Position numbers and translations under genes: made by a program. The notes beneath the pieces are model-generated. The model was not told the origin of the DNA and did no database searches. It saw only the letters and a list, made by a program, of their open reading frames with translations. From Flavobacteriaceae bacterium (lineage in GTDB: Bacteria; Bacteroidota; Bacteroidia; Flavobacteriales; Flavobacteriaceae), in contig CANGTQ010000001.1 of assembly GCA_947456955.1 (NCBI GenBank), positions 248,001 to 312,000 on the forward strand: DNA of 64,000 bases, written 5' to 3'. Within the stretch, counting starts at the first letter, position 1, and every line of letters starts with the position of its first letter. This document shows, piece after piece, positions 26,214-34,801 of the stretch.

Positions 26214-27596
26214 ATGCAACAACTTTCTTTTAAAAATAGAATAGCTTCCAATTATATTATTACTACCGCATTATTAATTTTTGTGGTGTTCTTTGTTATT
26301 TATTACATAGTCAGATTTAGCGTATATATTAAAGTTAACAATGATATAAAAACCGAAGTTACAAAGCACTTAAAAGAAATTGAAGTCAAAGAAAATTGTG
26401 TACTTCTTATTAGAGAAAAGCATTGGAAGAAGATACAATTCAACAAAGTTGACATCAGCCCGGCATTCATTCAGTTTGTGGATGAATTGGGTGCACTTGT
26501 TGATAAATCTCCTAATCTAAAACAGAAAAAATTAAACTATTATCCGGAAGCTATTAATAATGTTTTATTCGATGGTAAGTTAGAAAATACTTCAGTTAGA
26601 CAAATACAAGTTCCTTTATATCAAAACACTAAGATTATTGGGTTTATGATTATTGCCATGTCCCTGGAAGATTCAGTAATGGTATTAAATAACCTCTTTA
26701 TTATATTGCTAGTTGCTTATCCATTAATTCTTTTAGTATTGTTTCTCATTGCCAGATTTATTGCAGGAAGAAGCATTAAACCTATTAGTGCTATTATTGA
26801 AACGTCAAATATTATCACTAAAGATAATTTGAAATCCAGGATTCCTTTACCAATAAACAAAGATGAATTGCATTTACTTGCCGATACGATTAATAATCTA
26901 TTAGATAGAGTAGAAAATGCCATTGAACGTGAAAAACAATTTACTTCAGATGCTTCGCACGAACTCCGAACGCCTTTAGCAGTTATCAAAGGAACATTGG
27001 AAGTATTGGTTAGAAAGCCTCGTAATCAGGAAGAATATAGGGAGAAAATAGATTTCTGTATTAATGAAGTTAATAGATTAAACCATTTGGTTGACGAGTT
27101 ACTTTTATTGGCACGATTCGAAAATCAAAAACAATCATTAAAAACAGAAAGGGTTTCTCTAAATGCTGTATTTTTAGATATATTATCAAGAAATTCTACA
27201 ATAATAAGTGAAAAGAAACTAAGCTGCGTACCTTTATTTACAAAGGATTGTTATATTGAAACCGATTCCTATTTGTTTTCGCTTATTGTAAATAATGTTT
27301 TGACCAATGCCATAAAATATTCAAAAATAGGTGGTATTATAAACTTTGACATCAAAGAAACTAAAACAGCAATAATTTTCACTATTTCTGATAACGGAAT
27401 TGGAATTGCATCAGAAGATTTAGAGAAAATATTTGACCAATTTTATCGTTCAAAATCCAATCAACATCCTCAAATTAAAGGTACAGGACTTGGATTATCC
27501 ATTGTTAAAAGATTATGCTTATTACTACAAATAGATTTAGAAATTAAAAGCAAAGAAAATGTTGGTACCAAAGTGATTTTAAGTTTTGCCAAATAA
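26214..27596 (+). CDS. Sensor histidine kinase
   Basis: The 460-residue inner-membrane kinase has transmembrane helices at about residues 15-35 and 160-183, with a periplasmic sensor of about 120 residues between them. A HAMP segment (GRSIKPISAIIETSN...) follows. The H-box is DASHELRTPLAVIKGTLEVL with His249, and the ATPase domain has NVLTNAIKYS (N-box), DNGIGIASEDLEKIFDQFYR and GTGLGLSIVKRL. It should control the OmpR-type regulator encoded just upstream. The stimulus cannot be inferred. Confidence 0.93.
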   Translation: MQQLSFKNRIASNYIITTALLIFVVFFVIYYIVRFSVYIKVNNDIKTEVTKHLKEIEVKENCVLLIREKHWKKIQFNKVDISPAFIQFVDELGALVDKSPNLKQKKLNYYPEAINNVLFDGKLENTSVRQIQVPLYQNTKIIGFMIIAMSLEDSVMVLNNLFIILLVAYPLILLVLFLIARFIAGRSIKPISAIIETSNIITKDNLKSRIPLPINKDELHLLADTINNLLDRVENAIEREKQFTSDASHELRTPLAVIKGTLEVLVRKPRNQEEYREKIDFCINEVNRLNHLVDELLLLARFENQKQSLKTERVSLNAVFLDILSRNSTIISEKKLSCVPLFTKDCYIETDSYLFSLIVNNVLTNAIKYSKIGGIINFDIKETKTAIIFTISDNGIGIASEDLEKIFDQFYRSKSNQHPQIKGTGLGLSIVKRLCLLLQIDLEIKSKENVGTKVILSFAK

Positions 27597-27702
27597 GGAA
27601 ATTACTATATTGATTCTAAATAAGGTAAATGTGATATTTGTCATCAATAAGAGTATTTAAAAGTTATAACTTCGAATTCACTATAAATCAAAAACAAAAA
27701 AC

Positions 27703-28185
27703 ATGAACGACGCACACTTACATTTACTGGTAAACCATTTTCCAATTATCGGGACAATTTTTGGATTGGGAATTTTGATTGCAGGAATAATTTTTATAAA
27801 CAAGTCAGTTAAAAATGTATCCTATGTTATTTTTATTGTTACTGCGATATTTGCTTTCATAGGCATGTCAACTGGAGAAGGCGCAGAAGAAATAGTCGAA
27901 GATATGCATAACATAGGCAAGCAAATTATTCACGAACATGAAGAAATTGCAGAAAAATTGGCTGTTGTTTTATATGTATTAGGAGCGGTATCGTTATTTG
28001 GCCTTTACGCTAATCTCAAAAACCACAGCAAAGCTAAATTAACATCGTATCTAGCATTAGTAATAGCTATTGTTGGTGTAGTTTTAGCCAAAAGTGTCGG
28101 AACTTCAGGAGGAGAAATTCGTCATACAGAAATTAGAGCCAATATTCAAAAAACTCAGAGTTCTGAAGTCGAAGATAATGAGTAA
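27703..28185 (+). CDS. Four-helix membrane protein, DUF2231-like, His-rich
   Basis: The 160-residue protein has hydrophobic helices at about residues 12-31, 37-55, 83-103 and 112-131. Histidines sit at the start of helix 1 (AHLHLLVNHFP) and in the loop MHNIGKQIIHEHEEIAEK, with another in GGEIRHTEI. The opening HLHLLVNHFPIIGTIFG resembles the DUF2231 family, where His residues may bind heme. It lies 106 bases after the kinase gene and may be regulated by it. The function is not known. Confidence 0.65.
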   Translation: MNDAHLHLLVNHFPIIGTIFGLGILIAGIIFINKSVKNVSYVIFIVTAIFAFIGMSTGEGAEEIVEDMHNIGKQIIHEHEEIAEKLAVVLYVLGAVSLFGLYANLKNHSKAKLTSYLALVIAIVGVVLAKSVGTSGGEIRHTEIRANIQKTQSSEVEDNE

Positions 28186-28230
28186 ACTTAATAAAGTTGA
28201 CAAGTAAAGAAAAAAAGTACATTACTATTT

Positions 28231-28776
28231 TTGGAAAATAAAATCTATAATAAACTGAACTTTCATTCGCATACTTTCTGTATTTGGAAAGAAGTGCTTT
28301 TTAATGAAATTAACAACGTAATAATTAGTTATAAGAGTAAATCAGGAAGTCAGTATATTTTTTCAAGTGATGGATTGTATCGGATTTCTAATCATTGGGG
28401 GAGAGTTGCTAATTGCCATTGGCGACTAATCCCATTAGATAAGTTTAAAAGCCAAAAAACTATTGTAGGTTTTGCCAATTGGACCGATTTTTATTCCAAT
28501 AATGATAATTCAAAACTATTTTTTATCAAAGTAGATTTTGAAACCAACGAAGTCAATTTTTATCACAAACTCAGCTTGGAAAATCAAGAAAAGGTTGTAT
28601 TGCGAAATGCTAAAGAAACTGCCAAAACAATACAAACCATTAAACAAGTTTTAACAGAAGATAATTGGGCAAAGTATTTAAAATACGATGATTTAGATAT
28701 TTTGAGAAAGAAAATCTTAAATGAATTGGTGAATTCTGCAAATAGCTTTTTGGATATTAAGAAGAAGTACTTGTAA
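28231..28776 (+). CDS. Conserved-looking hypothetical protein
   Basis: The 181-residue soluble protein is read from a TTG at 28231, since no upstream ATG is available in frame. It has a compact aromatic-rich N-terminal half (HSHTFCIWKEVLFNEINNVI, GLYRISNHWGRVANCHWRL) and a charged helical C-terminus (ILRKKILNELVNSANSFLDI). No signal peptide or membrane helix is visible. I do not recognise the family. Codon use is like its neighbours, so it is probably a real gene. Confidence 0.65.
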   Translation: MENKIYNKLNFHSHTFCIWKEVLFNEINNVIISYKSKSGSQYIFSSDGLYRISNHWGRVANCHWRLIPLDKFKSQKTIVGFANWTDFYSNNDNSKLFFIKVDFETNEVNFYHKLSLENQEKVVLRNAKETAKTIQTIKQVLTEDNWAKYLKYDDLDILRKKILNELVNSANSFLDIKKKYL

Positions 28777-28781
28777 ATTTA

Positions 28782-28819
28782 TTTGTCATTTCGAACGTAA
28801 TGAAATGAAGAGAGAAATC
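28782..28819. repeat. Copy of a TTTGTCATTTCGAACG-type dispersed repeat
   Basis: 'tttgtcatttcgaacg...agagaaatc' has the form of a repeat common between genes in this phylum as I remember it. A related piece in opposite orientation is found inside yggS at 45901-45926, and a third within the hairpin element at 49776-49802. Confidence 0.5.
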
Positions 28820-28867
28820 AAATGATAAATTAAAAATAGTAGATTTTAAAAATTGACAATTTGTAAT

Positions 28868-29260
28868 TTATTGTTCAATAACTTGTAATTGACTTTTTAA
28901 TCTTTCAACAAGCATATTCATCATTCTTTTATTTAAATTGGAAGATATTCGAATGTATTCAGCATATTCATCTAACATAAAAAGCCCTATTATCATGCCT
29001 TTTAGTGAGTTTCTGAACTTTACATCTCGTTGAATAACGTTTTCTATATAAACCATTTTTTTTTCGGGAGTCAGACTAAAAAATACATTCTTTTGTTTTA
29101 CAGCATAATTAATAAATACTTGAATGAATAAATCATTTTGCATTTTAAGAATTGGCCGAAGGGTTCTATTTTGAAATACTTCTTCTAATGAGGATTGATT
29201 ATTTATTATCCCATAGGTTTGACCTCTAAGTTCAAGCAAGTGAGTATCTCTAGCTTCCAT
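28868..29260 (-). CDS. Hypothetical all-helical protein
   Basis: The 130-residue product appears soluble and all-helical (HLLELRGQTYGIINN, RTLRPILKMQNDLFIQVFIN, NSLKGMIIGLFMLDEYAEYI, MNMLVERLKSQLQVIEQ). There is no signal peptide and there are no catalytic motifs I know. The start is ATG 29260. It follows the OmpA gene on the same strand after a terminator, so it is probably expressed separately. No function is proposed. Confidence 0.6.
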   Translation of the reverse strand: MEARDTHLLELRGQTYGIINNQSSLEEVFQNRTLRPILKMQNDLFIQVFINYAVKQKNVFFSLTPEKKMVYIENVIQRDVKFRNSLKGMIIGLFMLDEYAEYIRISSNLNKRMMNMLVERLKSQLQVIEQ

Positions 29261-29280
29261 TATTTTTCTTTTAAAGTTAA

Positions 29281-29308
29281 AAAAAAACCTCTGTTTTTCA
29301 ACAGAGGT
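29281..29308 (-). terminator. Terminator of the OmpA-family gene
   Basis: On the minus strand ACCTCTGTT and AACAGAGGT form a perfect 9-bp stem with a 4-base loop, followed by seven T. It lies 31 bases after the OmpA stop. Confidence 0.8.
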
Positions 29309-29338
29309 AAATTATAGTTATTAATAATTAATTGTTAA

Positions 29339-30691
29339 TTATTGTTTGATTTTGAATACTGTTTTACGCACTAATCGTTTTGCCCAATCAGATTTATTAT
29401 CTACAGAATCATCTTCACCTCTTGACATAATAGTTATTCTTGATTCGCTAATACCTGCTTTAACCAATATCGCCTTAACATTTTGTGCTCTATCGTTAGC
29501 TAACTTATTGTTAGTTTCTGTTTTTCCAGTTTCGTCAGCATAACCAGCAATCTCAACATTTTTACCTGGATTGTTTTTTAAGTAATTAAGAATAAAACCA
29601 ATATTACTAGCTGACGCATTATTTGGTGTTACTTTGGTAGTTTCAAAGTAAGCTGCAATATAACCATCATTAATAAGTTGCAGTACTGCATTTTCTGTTG
29701 CAATACTAGCTGTAGCATTGTTATTACTACTAATAGAATTATTAACATATTTCTCTAACTCATCAGGTACGCCGTTATTGTTTTTATCAACCATTCTTCC
29801 TTTGGTATCAACAGCAACACCAGCAATTGAATTTTGTTCAGCATCAAGATAATCAGGAACACCATCTTTATCACTATCATTCATTAAAGTTTCAATTTCT
29901 CCAATTCTATTATTAAGAGAATCTATACGTTTATCATTTATTTCCTTAATAATAGCCCAATCACCATGTATTTTATCTTTACCAAATGAATAAGAAATAC
30001 CAAGAGATGTAGTAAACAAACTACCTATTAAGTTATTATTAGATTCTGAATAAGCTCCATCCCAATTAAAATGTTGACGGATATTTGAATTTAAAGATAC
30101 GTCTAAAAAAACACTTAAATTATTTAAAACCCTAATAGAAGGAGTAACACCAACTATCAATCCACCGTTCAACTCTTTTTTTCCTTTATTTTGATTCATT
30201 TGTGGAGACATTTGAGATGCTTGAATACCAAAGTGAAATAATAATCCAAAACGTCTAAATTCATTTTGTAAATCAAAAAGTCTCATAGCATTTACAACTC
30301 CTTCAAATGTAAATTGTAAGTGCTGTAATTTGAAGTCTTTACTTTCAGAACCTGGAAGTTTTTTAATATCATCATAAGAAAAGTGAGATTTCAAACCAAA
30401 CTTAGGGCTCAACATATATCTAACACCTAAACCAAAGTGATTTAATTGAAAACCTCCTAAAAATTTACTTGGATCACTACCAAAATAACCTTCAGAATAT
30501 GGTCTTCCACCTCTACTTTGTCCTAAGTCAAACTCTAGAGACCATTGGTTGTATGTGTCACCATCAATTTCATTGCTAGTTTCTACTGAAATAAGCTCTA
30601 TATCTTTATCATTATCTTTTTTGTCTTTTTGAGCGTAAGTCGACAAAGAAATACAAAAAAAGGCTGTAACTAAAAGTAGGTAATTCTTCAT
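29339..30691 (-). CDS. OmpA-family outer-membrane protein with TSP3-like calcium repeats
   Basis: The 450-residue protein has a signal peptide (MKNYLLLVTAFFCISLSTYA) and an N-terminal beta-barrel (about 40-250: HFGLGVRYMLSPKFGLKSHF and similar strands). Aspartate-rich calcium-binding segments of thrombospondin type 3 form (DSDKDGVPDYLDAEQ, DKNNNGVPDELEK) follow. The C-terminal OmpA peptidoglycan-binding domain has VEIAGYADETGKTETNNKLANDR-like sequence and SRGEDD. It links the outer membrane to the cell wall and is likely abundant, in line with its strong promoter and terminator. Confidence 0.93.
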   Translation of the reverse strand: MKNYLLLVTAFFCISLSTYAQKDKKDNDKDIELISVETSNEIDGDTYNQWSLEFDLGQSRGGRPYSEGYFGSDPSKFLGGFQLNHFGLGVRYMLSPKFGLKSHFSYDDIKKLPGSESKDFKLQHLQFTFEGVVNAMRLFDLQNEFRRFGLLFHFGIQASQMSPQMNQNKGKKELNGGLIVGVTPSIRVLNNLSVFLDVSLNSNIRQHFNWDGAYSESNNNLIGSLFTTSLGISYSFGKDKIHGDWAIIKEINDKRIDSLNNRIGEIETLMNDSDKDGVPDYLDAEQNSIAGVAVDTKGRMVDKNNNGVPDELEKYVNNSISSNNNATASIATENAVLQLINDGYIAAYFETTKVTPNNASASNIGFILNYLKNNPGKNVEIAGYADETGKTETNNKLANDRAQNVKAILVKAGISESRITIMSRGEDDSVDNKSDWAKRLVRKTVFKIKQ

Positions 30692-30733
30692 AAAGTTTAG
30701 TTTTCGATTATTAATAAGATGTTAAATCGTTTA

Positions 30734-30763
30734 CAAATATAATTGTTTCCATTTAAAAATCAA
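30734..30763 (-). promoter_or_regulatory. Promoter of the OmpA-family gene
   Basis: On the minus strand TTG (30761-30763), a 19-base spacer and TATATTTG (30734-30741) give a near-ideal flavobacterial promoter, 42 bases before the ATG. Confidence 0.7.
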
Positions 30764-30798
30764 TTTTTATATACTTTATTAAATAGTTAAGGTAGAAA

Positions 30799-32058
30799 TT
30801 ATTCAACGAAATCGTTTTTTCCCGAAGGCATTTCATAGATTTCTAAATCAAAATAACGTATTGATGCAAAAACATGATCAAAAATATCAGCCATAATGTA
30901 TTCGTAATTTTCGAAACGCTTATCATTTGAAAAAGTATAAATTTCTAATGGAACGCCCTGCGGGGTAGGTTGTAACTGGCGACATAGCAAAATCATGTCT
31001 TTGTTTAAACCCGGATATTGACTTAAATATTGTGTTATATATTTTCGAAATACCCCAAAATTTGTCATATTTCTTCCGTTGATTAAAACCGATTTATCAA
31101 CTTGATGTGTTTTGTTAAACTTATCAATTTCAGTTTGGCGAAGATTTATGTAATTGCTAATAAGCTGAATTTTCTTTAAATCTTGTAGTTCATTTACATC
31201 TAAAAATCGAATACTGCTTGCTTTAATTAATATATGTCTTTTTATTCGGCGTCCATCTGAATTTAACATACCACGCCAGTTTCTAAAAGAATCTGAAATC
31301 ATACTGTAAGTTGGGATAGTGGTAGTTGTATTATCAAAATTACGAACTTTTACGGTTGCCAAATTAATTTCAATTACATCTCCATCAGCACCAAATTTGT
31401 CAAATGTTATCCAATCGCCAATGCGAACCATATCATTCAATGAGACTTGAACGCTTGCTACAAATCCAAGGATAGTATCTCTAAATATCAAAATTATTAT
31501 AGCAGAAACAGCTCCAAAGGTGCCTAGCATTGTCCCTGTTTTAACGTCAAAAATTTTGGAAACAACAAAAATAAAAGCAAAAATCCATAACACTATCATA
31601 ATTACCTGAATGTAACTATCAATTGGTTTATCGCTATATCTTGGGTTTTGTTTTAAATGATCTCGTAGTGCATTAAAAATGGTTTTAATAATCCATAAAC
31701 TTAAAAGTACAATGTAGATTTCAACCAGTTTTCCGAAAATTGATTCCCAATAAACAAAATTCTCTAGGATTATTGGAACACTTTTATATATAAATAATAA
31801 CGGAATTAAATGAGCAATGTATTTAGCTGTGTTATTGGAAACTAATAAATCGTCAAATTTTGTTTTTGTTTTTCGAGCCAAAATTATTATGGTTCGTACC
31901 AATATATAACTAAAAATCAAATAGATTACATAGGCTAAAACAGAAAGAATAAAAATATTAATCGCTAAACTTAAATAAGAAGAAATGGTTTCGCCCAAAT
32001 CCATTTTTTTTAAAAGCTGATAAGACCAACTAAATAGTTTCTCAACGAGTTTATGCAT
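30799..32058 (-). CDS. Mechanosensitive channel of the MscS family
   Basis: The 419-residue inner-membrane protein has five helices in residues 25-200. The pore helix and start of the beta domain are visible as GTFGAVSAIIILIFRDTILG and FVASVQVSLNDMVRIGDWI, followed by VIEINLATVKVRNFDNTTTTIPTYS-type beta strands. The C-terminal domain (VPLEIYTFSNDKRFENYEYI) is of the YbdG/MscM-like type. Such channels open under hypo-osmotic stress. It overlaps the DUF3817 gene upstream by 8 bases, so the two are co-translated. Confidence 0.92.
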   Translation of the reverse strand: MHKLVEKLFSWSYQLLKKMDLGETISSYLSLAINIFILSVLAYVIYLIFSYILVRTIIILARKTKTKFDDLLVSNNTAKYIAHLIPLLFIYKSVPIILENFVYWESIFGKLVEIYIVLLSLWIIKTIFNALRDHLKQNPRYSDKPIDSYIQVIMIVLWIFAFIFVVSKIFDVKTGTMLGTFGAVSAIIILIFRDTILGFVASVQVSLNDMVRIGDWITFDKFGADGDVIEINLATVKVRNFDNTTTTIPTYSMISDSFRNWRGMLNSDGRRIKRHILIKASSIRFLDVNELQDLKKIQLISNYINLRQTEIDKFNKTHQVDKSVLINGRNMTNFGVFRKYITQYLSQYPGLNKDMILLCRQLQPTPQGVPLEIYTFSNDKRFENYEYIMADIFDHVFASIRYFDLEIYEMPSGKNDFVE

Positions 32059-32335
32059 TTCTCAAGTATTTTTTCTCAACATAAAAAGTTCCAAAAGGAA
32101 TAAGTGATCCCAACTCTACAATTAAAAACTCTTTAATTGTCCACTTCTGATTTTTCCATATTATGAATGCTATTGCAACATAAGACATAAATAGTAGTCC
32201 ATGAGCCATACCTATCGGATAAAGTAACAATTTATACAATTCGAGGTTCAAACGTTTAACAACTAACATGTTAAAAAAAAGCACTAAATATGAAATGCCT
32301 TCAGCAATGGCAATGAATTTGAAAAGTTTGGTCAT
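32051..32335 (-). CDS. DUF3817 small membrane protein
   Basis: The 94-residue protein has three hydrophobic segments and the family features FKFIAIAEGISYLVLFFNM, YPIGMAHGLLFMSYV and GSLIPFGTFYVEKKYL. It is in the inner membrane. The family's function is unknown. Its end overlaps the MscS-type channel gene by 8 bases, so both are made from one message. Confidence 0.87.
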   Translation of the reverse strand: MTKLFKFIAIAEGISYLVLFFNMLVVKRLNLELYKLLLYPIGMAHGLLFMSYVAIAFIIWKNQKWTIKEFLIVELGSLIPFGTFYVEKKYLRNA

Positions 32336-32406
32336 TTTTATTTAATTTATTGCTACAAAAATAACGATTATCATCGATTATAGAAGCCAAGAATCATAAA
32401 GTAATT

Positions 32407-32414
32407 TACTTTTG
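32407..32414 (+). promoter_or_regulatory. Putative -7 box for the DUF6155 gene
   Basis: TACTTTTG lies 16 bases before the ATG at 32431. No clear -33 element was seen. Confidence 0.4.
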
Positions 32415-32430
32415 TAATGATAATAATTAT

Positions 32431-32946
32431 ATGATGAGTAAACGCGATTTAAAAAAATACTTAAACGAACTCAATAAAGAGCAATTGGAAGGACAAATTA
32501 TTGAATTGTATGATAAATTTAGTACTGTAAAAGTCTATTATGATTTTGTGTTCAATCCCAATGAGGAAAAATTAGTTAGAGAAGCCAAGATTAAAATAGC
32601 TAACGAATATTTTCCAGTCAAAGGAAAAAAGTCCAAAATGCGGCGTTCTGTAGCCCAAAAATTCATTAAACACTTTATATCTATTGGCGTTGATGTGTTT
32701 ATCATAGCTGATTTAATGCTTTACAATATTGAGATTGCTCAAACATTTTCTGCTGAAAAAACTATAAAGCAAGAATTGTTTTTTAAAAGTATGCTGACTT
32801 CTTTCCAACAAGCCGTTAGTTTTTTAATAGAACATGGTATTTTTAATGAATTTCAAAGTAGGGTAGTGGCCATAAACGATGAAACTAATCATCAAAATTG
32901 GTCTAATCAACATGAATTCAATGCTATAGTGGAACGCTTTGAATAG
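32431..32946 (+). CDS. DUF6155 family protein
   Basis: The 171-residue soluble helical protein starts MMSKRDLKKYLNELNKEQLE and has a central VYYDFVFNPNEEKLVREAKI, both typical of DUF6155. It has no catalytic motif and no signal peptide. The function is unknown. It precedes the helicase gene by 80 bases, with a separate promoter between them, so a functional pairing is not shown. Confidence 0.78.
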   Translation: MMSKRDLKKYLNELNKEQLEGQIIELYDKFSTVKVYYDFVFNPNEEKLVREAKIKIANEYFPVKGKKSKMRRSVAQKFIKHFISIGVDVFIIADLMLYNIEIAQTFSAEKTIKQELFFKSMLTSFQQAVSFLIEHGIFNEFQSRVVAINDETNHQNWSNQHEFNAIVERFE

Positions 32947-32974
32947 TATTTTTTTTGTAAATAACTATTTTTAT

Positions 32975-33007
32975 TTTGGTGTTAACTCTTTTTTAGATGT
33001 ACTTTTG
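32975..33007 (+). promoter_or_regulatory. Promoter of the helicase gene
   Basis: TTTG (32975-32978), 21 bases and TACTTTTG (33000-33007) fit the consensus. The -7 box overlaps the in-frame ATG at 32997, which rules that codon out and supports the start at 33027. Confidence 0.6.
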
Positions 33008-33026
33008 CAAAATTGTACAAATCGCC

Positions 33027-34553
33027 ATGTCTAAAAAGAATTTTATTTCTGAAATTGAAGAAAAAAAGGAGCTTTACGGTTACCAAAAGGGCGATATTGA
33101 CAAAATTTTTGACCGATTAGATAATGCACCGAGTGATCATCATCTGTTATACCAATTGCCAACTGGAGGTGGAAAAACGGTAATTTTTTCAGAAATTGTC
33201 AGACGATATTTATCGCAATACGACAAAAAAGTGGTGGTACTAACACATCGAATTGAGCTTTGTAAGCAAACTTCAAAAATGCTCAAAGGATTTGATGTGA
33301 AAAACAAAATCATTAACAGTAATATAAAAGAATTGCCTGATCAGGATGAATATTCTTGTTTTGTCGCAATGGTAGAAACGCTTAAAAATCGTTTGAATGA
33401 TGAAAAACTTTTAATTGACAATGTAGGATTGGTTATTATTGATGAAGCGCATTACAATTCGTTTCGAAAATTGTTGAGTTCTTTTAAAAAATCCTTCATA
33501 CTTGGGGTAACTGCAACTCCTTTAAGTTCGAATATTAAGTTACCGATGCACCATAATTATAATGAACTCATTGTTGGTGATACGATTCAAACATTAATAG
33601 ATAAAGGATTTTTGGCTAAAGCAACTACTTATAGTTATGATGTTGGGTTAACCTCTTTGAAAGTTGGAATTAATGGAGATTACACTGTCAAATCGTCTGA
33701 TGATTTATATATGAATATGGTAATGCAGGAGAAATTATTGCATTCATATACTGAAAAATCATTAGGAAAGAAAACTTTAATATTCAATAACGGAATCAAC
33801 ACTTCTTTATATGTTTATGAAACCTTTAGAGAAGCCGGATATCCAATAAAACATTTAGACAATACTACATCTGTTGAAGACAGAAAAGATATTTTACAGT
33901 GGTTTAAAAAAACACCTGATGCAATTTTAACTTCTGTTGGAATTTTGACAACAGGTTTTGATGAGCCAACAGTTGAAAGCATTATTTTGAATCGTGCAAC
34001 AAAATCATTGACATTATATTTTCAAATGATTGGTCGAGGTTCCAGAAAATTACCAAATAAAGATAGTTTTACGGTTATCGATTTAGGAAATAATGCCTTG
34101 CGATTTGGTTTATGGAATGACCCTGTTGATTGGCAACATATTTTTAGATCTCCTGAATATTATCTAGAAAATCTAAGAGATGATGCCGAAATTGAAAATA
34201 ACTTCAAATATAGTATGCCTGAAAGCATTAGAAAAATGTTCTCCAAAACATCTGATATAACTATTAATATCGAAGAAGAGTTTAAAAAAGGGGTTTCTGA
34301 AAATTTGCGCTCTAAAGAAGTGCTTGAAAAATCTATTCAACAACATGCTTTAATGTGTGTCGAAAATACATCTGAATTGGTTCAGGCAAGAATGCTCTCA
34401 AAATTACTGACTGATGATATTGAAAGTCGCGTTAGACGATTTGTAAATTGTTTAGGTAAAACAAGTAAAAATTATCGTGAATGGCTAATTGAAGATTATA
34501 AAACAAAATTAAGTCTCGCTATTGGGAAAAAGTTTAGAGAGCTTAATTTTTAA
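33027..34553 (+). CDS. DEAD/DEAH-box superfamily 2 helicase
   Basis: The 508-residue protein is read from ATG 33027 (MSKKNFISEIEEKKELYGYQ); an upstream ATG at 32997 overlaps the promoter. The motifs are the Q-like YGYQKGDI, motif I PTGGGKT, motif II IIDEAHYNS, motif III VTATP, motif IV-V TLIFNNGINTS and TSVGILTTGFDEP, and motif VI QMIGRGSRKLP. The C-terminal 120 residues are helical with no known domain. Layout and size resemble the SSL2/UvsW-like group of ATP-dependent DNA or RNA translocases. It may act in repair; no defence partner gene is adjacent. Confidence 0.9.
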   Translation: MSKKNFISEIEEKKELYGYQKGDIDKIFDRLDNAPSDHHLLYQLPTGGGKTVIFSEIVRRYLSQYDKKVVVLTHRIELCKQTSKMLKGFDVKNKIINSNIKELPDQDEYSCFVAMVETLKNRLNDEKLLIDNVGLVIIDEAHYNSFRKLLSSFKKSFILGVTATPLSSNIKLPMHHNYNELIVGDTIQTLIDKGFLAKATTYSYDVGLTSLKVGINGDYTVKSSDDLYMNMVMQEKLLHSYTEKSLGKKTLIFNNGINTSLYVYETFREAGYPIKHLDNTTSVEDRKDILQWFKKTPDAILTSVGILTTGFDEPTVESIILNRATKSLTLYFQMIGRGSRKLPNKDSFTVIDLGNNALRFGLWNDPVDWQHIFRSPEYYLENLRDDAEIENNFKYSMPESIRKMFSKTSDITINIEEEFKKGVSENLRSKEVLEKSIQQHALMCVENTSELVQARMLSKLLTDDIESRVRRFVNCLGKTSKNYREWLIEDYKTKLSLAIGKKFRELNF

Positions 34554-34643
34554 ATTATAACTTAATAAAAGGTAGTTTATAGTGTTTAAATACAATATGT
34601 TACATTGTTATATATTAAATTATAAACACCTATTCTATTTGAA

Positions 34644-34675
<32 letters not shown>

Positions 34676-34753
34676 CTTTTTGATAACGTTTTCTAATAGC
34701 AATTATTTTTCAAATGTTTTTAACAATGGACTTCTTCTTACCCAAAGCTTTAC

Positions 34754-34761
34754 TATTTTTG
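34754..34761 (+). promoter_or_regulatory. Putative -7 box for the DUF294/exonuclease operon
   Basis: TATTTTTG lies 40 bases before the ATG at 34802, at the end of a 248-bp AT-rich gap that otherwise shows nothing recognisable. Confidence 0.4.
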
Positions 34762-34801
34762 TTTAAAATATAATTTACAATTTATTCAATAAAACATACC
34801 C

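Noticed and set aside
33027..34553. DEAD/DEAH helicase considered as part of a defence island
   Set aside because: Its neighbours are a DUF6155 protein and a DUF294 operon with separate promoters. There is no nuclease, methyltransferase or other defence gene next to it.
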